NCBI RefSeq assembly: GCF_023094165.1 | Contig: NZ_JALMDK010000011.1 | Span: forward strand, 1 to 64,000 | Reading direction: 5' to 3' | Source: Crossiella sp. S99.2 | Lineage (GTDB): Bacteria > Actinomycetota > Actinomycetes > Mycobacteriales > Pseudonocardiaceae | DNA: 64,000 nucleotides | In this document: piece after piece, positions 58,778 to 64,000 of the stretch | How positions within the stretch are numbered: position 1 is the stretch's first letter | Layout of the letters: every line of letters begins with the position of its first letter | The notes under the pieces: generated by a model | What the model was told of the DNA's origin: nothing | Database searches by the model: none | Seen by the model: only the letters and a program-made list of their open reading frames with translations | Position numbers and translations under genes: made by a program

Positions 58778-60271
58778 GTGTTCGAGTGGTTTCGCAGGGT
58801 GTTCGAAGGCGTCGACGAGACGGATCGTGACCTCGTTCGGCGTAGCGCCGACCTGCCCAGGAGTGCTGTTGACCCCACCTTGAAGGTGATCACCACGACC
58901 GCGAATCACAGCCTGCTGTGGTTTGGTGTGGCGGCGCTGCTGGCGAGTAAGAAGGGCCGGACCCGGCGGGCCGCGTTCCGTGGCGTGGTCGCCATCGCGG
59001 GCGCCAGCGCGACCGCGAACCTGATCGCCAAACCGCTGTTCCCGCGCCGCCGCCCGGCCGCGGAGCTGGTGCCGGCGCACCGGCGCATCCCCGATCCGCC
59101 GACCTCCTCCTCCTTCCCGTCCGGGCACGCCGCCTCGGCCGCCGCCTTCGCCACCGCGGTCACCATGGAGGCCCCGGTCGCCGCGGCCGTGGTCATCCCA
59201 CTGGCCGCCACGGTCGCCTACTCCCGGGTGCACACCGGCGTGCACTGGCCCAGCGATGTGGCCGCGGGCGTGGTGCTGGGCGCGAGCATCGGCCTGGCCA
59301 CCCGGCACTGGTGGCCGCTGCGCCGGGAGGCCCCGGCCGACACCCGGCACCCGGCCGAGGCCGCCGCGCTGCCCGAGGGCGAGGGCCTGCTGGTGGTGGT
59401 CAACCCGCATTCCGGCGACGACTCCTTCGACCAGAGCGAGGAGGTCGCCCGCAACTGGCCCAAGGCCGCGGTGATCGAACCGAGCAAGGACGAGGATCTG
59501 CTCGACCAGCTCCGCACCGCCCTGGATACGGCGGAGGAACCCATCCGGGCGCTGGGCGTGGCCGGTGGTGACGGCACGGTGGCCGCGGTCGCCTCGATCG
59601 CCGCCGAACGCCGCCTGCCCCTGGCCGTGCTGCCCGCGGGCACGCTCAACCACTTCGCCAGGGACGTCGGCGCGGAGGAGGCCGACAGCGTGGTTCGCGC
59701 GGTCGAGCGCGGCTCCGCGGTCGCGGTCGACCTCAGCTCGGTGCTGGTGGACGGAATGCCGCGGCGCTGGTTCGTCAACACCGCCAGCCTCGGCGGCTAC
59801 CCCGACATGGTCCGGCTGCGGGAGAAGTGGCAGGGCCGCTGGGGCAAGTGGCCGGCCGCCGCGGCCGCGCTGGTCCGGGTGCTGCACGCCTCCCGCCCGC
59901 TCAAGGTCCGCATCGACGGCGAGACCCGCCAGGTCTGGCTGCTCTTCGTCGGCAACGGCTCCTACGAGCCCAAGGGCTTCGCCCCCACCAGCCGCCCGCG
60001 CCTGGACGACGGCCTCCTGGATGTGCGCTACGTGCGGGCTGATATGCGCTGGTCGCGGACCCGGTTCGTGCTGGCCGCGCTGACCGGGGCGCTGCACCGC
60101 AGCCGCACCTACTGCCAGCAGGACCGGGCCGAGGTGGACGTGGAGGTGCTCGGCAACAAGGTCGCCATCGCCACCGACGGCGAGGTCGGCCCGGACGGGC
60201 GCCGTTTCCGGTTCACCTCACACGTTGCGGCGCTGGGCGTGTACCGGGAGAGCGAAGGGGTCGCGCCCTGA
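58778..60271 (+). CDS. fused PAP2 phosphatase / diacylglycerol kinase-like protein
   Basis: 497 residues joining two activities. The N-terminal PAP2 part (about 20-190) has KPLFPRRRP, SSSFPSGHAAS and SRVHTGVHWPSDV, the three phosphatase motifs. The C-terminal DAGK part (about 205-497) has VNPHSGDDS, GVAGGDGTVAAVA and LPAGTLNHFARD. Such a protein may remove and add phosphate on polyprenyl or diacyl lipids at the membrane. GTG at 58778 with TAGCGT six bases before it, suggesting a leaderless mRNA. Divergent from pafA. A multi-palindrome repeat follows the stop. Confidence 0.9.
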   Translation: MFEWFRRVFEGVDETDRDLVRRSADLPRSAVDPTLKVITTTANHSLLWFGVAALLASKKGRTRRAAFRGVVAIAGASATANLIAKPLFPRRRPAAELVPAHRRIPDPPTSSSFPSGHAASAAAFATAVTMEAPVAAAVVIPLAATVAYSRVHTGVHWPSDVAAGVVLGASIGLATRHWWPLRREAPADTRHPAEAAALPEGEGLLVVVNPHSGDDSFDQSEEVARNWPKAAVIEPSKDEDLLDQLRTALDTAEEPIRALGVAGGDGTVAAVASIAAERRLPLAVLPAGTLNHFARDVGAEEADSVVRAVERGSAVAVDLSSVLVDGMPRRWFVNTASLGGYPDMVRLREKWQGRWGKWPAAAAALVRVLHASRPLKVRIDGETRQVWLLFVGNGSYEPKGFAPTSRPRLDDGLLDVRYVRADMRWSRTRFVLAALTGALHRSRTYCQQDRAEVDVEVLGNKVAIATDGEVGPDGRRFRFTSHVAALGVYRESEGVAP

Positions 60272-60305
60272 GCCAAGGACTCGCCGACGTGAAAGTCTCG
60301 CCGGC

Positions 60306-60426
60306 GTGTTGGCCGTTGTCGTACCCAGTCTTGGCCGAACTGGTACCGCTTGGCCCAACTGGTACGTCCACTTGGGCCAAACTGGCGTACCAGTTTGGCC
60401 AACTCGCCGCCCACAACGGCCAACAC
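60306..60426. repeat. intergenic repeat copy C, enclosed by an inverted arm
   Basis: GTGTTGGCCGTTGT (60306-60319) is inverted at 60413-60426. Between lie four TTGGSCCAA-type palindromes (60331, 60350, 60372, 60395) and four GTAC sites (60321, 60343, 60362, 60387) with a spacing of 19-25 bases. The enclosing arms are the same as those of the hairpin at 64-114. It sits between convergent genes, where a terminator is expected. Confidence 0.8.
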
Positions 60427-60440
60427 TGTGGTGGGTGGGT

Positions 60441-61016
60441 TCAGTGGCTCAGCGCGGCGAGCAGGACCGGCAGGTAGGTCTGTTCCAGGTGCCCGGGGGC
60501 GAGGCGGTCCGGTTCGACCAGGCTTTGCGCCAGGCTGCCCTCGCGTAGCGCCACCACCAGGCGGGCCAGCTCGTCCAGGTCGACCGTGGCGGTCCGGCCG
60601 AGCCGGGCCAGGTGTCCGGCCAGGATCTCGGTGAGGGTGGCGCGCAGCCGGGCGTCGTGCTCGGCCAGTCTGCGCGCGGCCGCCGGATCGCGGATGGCGT
60701 GCAGGGTGAACTCGGTGGAGACCAGGTACCAGGTCACCTCGGCCTCGTCGACCGCCAGCAACGCCTCGAATCCCCCGGCCGCCAGGGATTCGCGCAGGCG
60801 GTCCAGCTGCTGATCGGCATGCCGGTCGAACAGCGCGAAGAACAACTCCTCCAGGCTGTCGAAGTTGGAGTAGAACGCGCCCCTGGTGTAGCCGGCCCGC
60901 TCGCAGACCTGGGCGATGGTGGCCCCGCGCAGTCCCTGTTCGGCGAAGACCCGCAACGCCGCGTCCAGCAGCCGGGTGATCGTCTCCGGCCTGCGCTTCG
61001 TTGACCCCTTCGGCAT
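60441..61016 (-). CDS. TetR-family transcriptional regulator
   Basis: 191 residues. The HTH is at about 14-58 (ITRLLDAALRVFAEQGLRGATIAQVCERAGYTRGAFYSNFDSLEEL). The ligand-binding half is helical and unrecognised. ATG at 61016. The class II aldolase-like gene diverges 57 bases away, with a 16-base palindrome in the spacer, a standard repressor layout. Inducer unknown. Confidence 0.9.
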   Translation of the reverse strand: MPKGSTKRRPETITRLLDAALRVFAEQGLRGATIAQVCERAGYTRGAFYSNFDSLEELFFALFDRHADQQLDRLRESLAAGGFEALLAVDEAEVTWYLVSTEFTLHAIRDPAAARRLAEHDARLRATLTEILAGHLARLGRTATVDLDELARLVVALREGSLAQSLVEPDRLAPGHLEQTYLPVLLAALSH

Positions 61017-61041
61017 CCTCTGATAATACGTTGATGCATCC

Positions 61042-61057
61042 GATACATCCATGTATC
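61042..61057. promoter_or_regulatory. TetR operator candidate
   Basis: GATACATCCATGTATC is a perfect palindrome with seven-base arms. GATGCATC just before it (61033) is itself a perfect eight-base palindrome and resembles one arm. It lies 26 bases from the TetR start and 16 from the aldolase-like gene start, so a bound dimer would block both. Confidence 0.65.
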
Positions 61058-61073
61058 CGTTTGGGGAGCCGTC

Positions 61074-61871
61074 ATGGACGACGTCATGCGCGAGCTGTTC
61101 GGCCCGATGCCCGAGGGCGTCGCCCTGCCTGCCCCGCCGACCTTCGACACCGTCGAGGACGAGCGCCGCCACCGCAAAGAACAGCTGGCGGCCGGGTTCC
61201 GGCTGTTCGGCAAGTTCGGCTTCTCCGAGGGCGTCGCCGGGCACATCACCGTGCGCGACCCGGGCAGTCCGGACCGGTTCTGGGTCAACCCGTTCGGCAT
61301 GAGCTTCCAGCAGATCAAGGCATCCGACCTGGTGCTGGTCGACCACACCGGCACGCTGGTGGAAGGCCGGCGGCCGGTCAACCGGGCTGCCTTCGTCATC
61401 CATTCCCAGGTGCACGCCGCCCGCCCGGACGCCGTGGCCGCCGCGCACTCGCACTCCCTGCACGGCAAGGCATTCGCCAGCCTCGGCATCCCCCTGGACC
61501 CGATCACCCAGGACGCCTGCGCCTTCTACCAGGACCACGCGATCTACCGGGACTACAACGGGATCGTCACCGCACTGGAAGAGGGCAAGAACATCGGCGC
61601 CGCGCTCGGCGACCACAAGGCGGTGATCCTGCAGAACCACGGACTGCTCACCGTCGGGCAGACGGTGGCCGAGGCGGTGTGGTGGTTCATCACCATGGAA
61701 CGCTCCTGCCAGGCCCAGCTCCTCGCGATGGCCGCGGGCACACCCACCCTGATCGGCCGGGAGATCGCGCTGCAGACCCGCGACCAGCTCGGCTCGCCGC
61801 TGGCGGGCTGGTTCAACGCGCAGCCGCTGTTCGACCAGATCCAGGCCGAGCAGCCCGAGCTGTTCCAGTAA
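61074..61871 (+). CDS. class II aldolase/adducin-family protein
   Basis: 265 residues. Metal-binding His residues appear in AAHSHSLHGKA and near the C-terminal side in ILQNHGLLTVG, with the substrate loop GVAGHITVRDP before them. The family includes fuculose-phosphate aldolases and decarboxylases. Here no sugar kinase or isomerase is adjacent, so the reaction is unknown. TTGGGGAG precedes the ATG at 61074. Under likely control of the divergent TetR repressor. Confidence 0.88.
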   Translation: MDDVMRELFGPMPEGVALPAPPTFDTVEDERRHRKEQLAAGFRLFGKFGFSEGVAGHITVRDPGSPDRFWVNPFGMSFQQIKASDLVLVDHTGTLVEGRRPVNRAAFVIHSQVHAARPDAVAAAHSHSLHGKAFASLGIPLDPITQDACAFYQDHAIYRDYNGIVTALEEGKNIGAALGDHKAVILQNHGLLTVGQTVAEAVWWFITMERSCQAQLLAMAAGTPTLIGREIALQTRDQLGSPLAGWFNAQPLFDQIQAEQPELFQ

Positions 61872-61878
61872 CGCCTCG

Positions 61879-61896
61879 CTGGCGCAGTTGCGCCAG
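61879..61896. terminator. small perfect hairpin after the aldolase-like gene
   Basis: CTGGCGCA (61879) pairs with TGCGCCAG (61889-61896) across two bases, eight bases after the aldolase-like stop codon. GCGCCAG recurs at 61908-61914. Loop size is below the ideal of three to four bases. Possible terminator. The remaining bases to 62010 show no gene. Confidence 0.4.
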
Positions 61897-62010
61897 CTGC
61901 GCAGGTGCGCCAGGCAGAAGTGACCCGGGAACCGTTGCCCCACGGGAAGAATCAGCCTCGCCCGGGGGCCGTTCCCGGGTTCTTCCGCCACTTCCTGGGG
62001 GCACCGAACA

Positions 62011-63168
62011 ATGTCCACGACGTCCAAGCTGACCCGGTTGGCGGTCACGCTGGTCACCGCCGCCGCGGTGGCCGGGCTGACCGCGCCCGCGGCCCTGGCC
62101 GACCCGCCCAAACACGCGGCCACCCAGGCCGCCATCGACACGCAGCGCAGTGCCAGGGCCGCCATCGGGGCTGGGGCCACCGTGCGCGACGGCGACACGA
62201 TGTGGAGCGTGACCAGCGGGACCCGGATGCTGGGCCAGGCACTGCCGGTGGGGCCGGAGCACCGGGTGCGGGCGGGCAGCCTGACCAAGACCTTCACCGC
62301 GGCGATGATGTTGCAGCTGGCCGAGGAGGGCCTGGTCGACCTCAACGCGAGCGTGGAGACCTACCTGCCCGGCGTGGTGCAGGGCAACGGGTATGACGGG
62401 CGGAACATCACCGTCCGCCAGCTGCTCAACCACACCAGCGGCATCTTCGACTACGTCGACGTGGCGCTGCGCAACCCGCAGTTTCAGCTCCGCCAGTTCA
62501 CCCTGGCCCAGGTCGCCGCGCTCGGACTGGCCAACCCGCCCTACTTCGCGCCCGGCCAGGGCTGGCGGTACTCCGGCACCAACTTCATCCTCGCTGGGAT
62601 GATCATCGAGGCGGTGACCAAGCGCGGCTGGATCGAGGAGCTGACCACGCGGATCATCACCCCGCTCGGGCTGTCCACCACGATGGTGCCGGTGGGCACC
62701 AAGGCGCTGCCGCCCGGCCACGTCCGCGGCTACCTGGGCCGGGTGGTCTACCTCGACGTCACGCAGATGTTCGAGCCCAGCATCGGCGGGTCCAGCGGCG
62801 GCATCGTGACCAGCGGCCAGGACGCCACCAAGTTCCTGCAGGCCCTGCTCACCGGCAAGGTCCTCGCCCCGGCCCGGCTGGCCGAGATGCTCACCCCGTA
62901 CACGGGGCCGGGCGCCCCGGAGATCGCCTACGGCCTGGGCATCAGCCGCTACCCGCTGCCCTGCGGCGGGGAAGCCTGGGGCCACAACGGACTCTGGCCC
63001 GGCTACGAGTCCAACGCGGTGGCCACCGCCGACGGCCGGGCCGCCTTCACCACGGTCAACGTGCTCGACCCCTTCGGCGGCGGCAGCGGCGGCAGTGCGC
63101 TGGCCAACGGCGGCGGCCCCGGCCTGCTGGCCAATGCCACCGTGACCGCGCTGTGCGACAAGAGCTGA
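62011..63168 (+). CDS. secreted serine hydrolase / D-alanyl-D-alanine carboxypeptidase-like protein
   Basis: 385 residues with a signal peptide (about 1-30, LAVTLVTAAAVAGLTAPAALA then DPP). The beta-lactamase fold motifs are present: SLTK in RAGSLTKTFT, YSG in RYSGTNFI (YxN is YSGTN), and HNG in WGHNGLWPGY. ATG at 62011. It likely acts on cell-wall peptides or other amides outside the membrane. The next gene, 29 bases downstream, is a paralogue, so the pair arose by duplication. Confidence 0.88.
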   Translation: MSTTSKLTRLAVTLVTAAAVAGLTAPAALADPPKHAATQAAIDTQRSARAAIGAGATVRDGDTMWSVTSGTRMLGQALPVGPEHRVRAGSLTKTFTAAMMLQLAEEGLVDLNASVETYLPGVVQGNGYDGRNITVRQLLNHTSGIFDYVDVALRNPQFQLRQFTLAQVAALGLANPPYFAPGQGWRYSGTNFILAGMIIEAVTKRGWIEELTTRIITPLGLSTTMVPVGTKALPPGHVRGYLGRVVYLDVTQMFEPSIGGSSGGIVTSGQDATKFLQALLTGKVLAPARLAEMLTPYTGPGAPEIAYGLGISRYPLPCGGEAWGHNGLWPGYESNAVATADGRAAFTTVNVLDPFGGGSGGSALANGGGPGLLANATVTALCDKS

Positions 63169-63197
63169 CCACCGCGTTCCGCGAAAGGACACCCCTG

Positions 63198-64000
63198 ATG
63201 TCTCTGCTCACCCGTACCCGGCGCTGGGCCGTAGTGGCCACTGTCGCCGCCTCCGCCGCAGTGGCCGTGGCTCCCGGCGCGGTCGCCGCACCGCCCGCCT
63301 ACGGCAAGGCGGCCGCGCAGGCCGCGGTCACCGCGCTGGTCTCCCAGCAGCGCGCGATGGGCTCCTCGGCCTTCCTCTTCGGCAGCGGCGCGGACTGGTC
63401 CGTGCACGCCGGCGCGGTCTCCGGGCAGGAGAACCGGCCGATCGGCGACCGGGACCACTTCCGGATCGGCAGCCTGACCAAGATGTACGTCTCCACCGTG
63501 GTGCTCCAGCTGGTCGGCGAGGGCAAACTCGCCCTGGACACCGGGTTCGGCGCCTACCTGCCCGGTCTGGCCACCGGCACCACCAACGACGACACGAAGA
63601 TCACCGTGCGGCACCTGTTGCAGCACACCACCGGCATCGCCGAATACCTCAACGTGATGGTCGCGCTGCCCACCAACTGGTGGCGCACCTATGACGTGAC
63701 CGCGCACGCCAAGTCCGGGCTCAGCCACGGCTCGCAGTTCGCGCCGGGCAGCAAGTACAGCTACTCCAACACCAACTACATCATCCTGGGCCTGATCATC
63801 GAGAAGCTCACCGGACGCCCGGTGGCCCAGGAGATCGCCGAACGGATCCTCATCCCGCACGGGCTGGCCGGCACCGGTCTGCAGAACGCGGGCCAGCAGC
63901 TGATGCCCGCGCCGTACGTGACCGGATACGTGGCGGTGCCGTTCGTGCCGGTGCGCATCGACTCCCGCTCGCAGGACCCGACCATGGCCTGGGCGGCCGG
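63198..64000 (+). CDS. secreted serine hydrolase, paralogue, truncated by the window edge
   Basis: The first 267 codons are present. A signal peptide (1-31, VVATVAASAAVAVAPGAVAA) is followed by the catalytic SLTK in RIGSLTKMYV and YSN in YSYSNTNYII. The third motif would be further right. AAAGGA lies 11 bases before the ATG at 63198. It is similar to the preceding gene in motif spacing and sequence around GSLTK and IEKL/IEAV. Probably one transcript with it. Confidence 0.9.
   Translation, partial: MSLLTRTRRWAVVATVAASAAVAVAPGAVAAPPAYGKAAAQAAVTALVSQQRAMGSSAFLFGSGADWSVHAGAVSGQENRPIGDRDHFRIGSLTKMYVSTVVLQLVGEGKLALDTGFGAYLPGLATGTTNDDTKITVRHLLQHTTGIAEYLNVMVALPTNWWRTYDVTAHAKSGLSHGSQFAPGSKYSYSNTNYIILGLIIEKLTGRPVAQEIAERILIPHGLAGTGLQNAGQQLMPAPYVTGYVAVPFVPVRIDSRSQDPTMAWAA

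Noticed and set aside
60321..60412. Repeat copy C considered as a CRISPR array
   Set aside because: Units are short palindromes with variable 19-25 base spacing, there are no unique spacers of constant length, and no cas genes are near.
1..64000. Search by eye for tRNA and rRNA genes
   Set aside because: No CCA-ended cloverleaf or rRNA-like conserved segment was recognised; short tRNAs could still be missed without a covariance search.

Overview
The window is high-GC DNA with strongly G/C-ending codons, many GTG starts and frequent four-base start/stop overlaps. The pafA, pafBC, tatA, tatC and helY homologues, two NB-ARC/SARP-type regulators, an ECF42 sigma factor and an Eis-like acetyltransferase point to a filamentous actinobacterium, most likely of the order Pseudonocardiales (inference from gene content, not a database match). 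I saw no rRNA, tRNA or CRISPR array. No gene-free stretch exceeds 300 bases.

Left part (1-27,000), small accessory units: a threonine-synthase-like PLP enzyme divergent from a YheO-type regulator; a DraG-type ADP-ribosyl hydrolase; a self-sufficient CYP102-type P450 divergent from a PAS-LuxR regulator and GNAT pair; a miniature inverted-repeat element; a fused SecDF; a CPBP protease; a hydrolase; an adenylate-forming ligase; a serine hydrolase; a pentapeptide-repeat protein convergent with a Ser/Thr kinase; an M24 peptidase/Lrp pair; an ArsR/MFS pair divergent from a 5'-3' exonuclease; two hypothetical proteins; and an Eis-like acetyltransferase.

27,190-31,108 is the most striking locus: four head-to-tail AraC-family paralogues with nearly identical DNA-binding domains, diverged sensor halves and similar translation-start regions, closed by two hairpins.

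31,397-43,509 holds a DUF4333 protein and the conserved helY / lipid kinase / tatC / tatA / small membrane protein / pafC / pafB block, interrupted between tatA and pafC by a STAND (NB-ARC-TPR) gene and a hydrolase. A second, roughly 14 kb insertion separates pafB from pafA (57,352-58,710). It carries a methyltransferase, a DGPF/ECF42 sigma module, a double-SRPBCC protein, a VanZ-like protein, an IS200/IS605 element with frameshifted tnpA and intact tnpB, a DUF3626 protein, a flavin monooxygenase-like enzyme, a secreted trypsin-like protease and a 1089-residue MalT/SARP-like regulator placed 3 bases after pafA. The right end has a PAP2/lipid-kinase fusion, a TetR/class II aldolase pair and two tandem secreted serine hydrolases, the last running off the window.

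A family of non-coding repeats (22-base periodic TTGGSCCAA and GTAC palindromes at 13,005, 24,736 and 60,321) and a shared hairpin arm GTGTTGGCCGTTGT (64-114 and 60,306-60,426) lie in intergenic spaces and are not explained by any gene.
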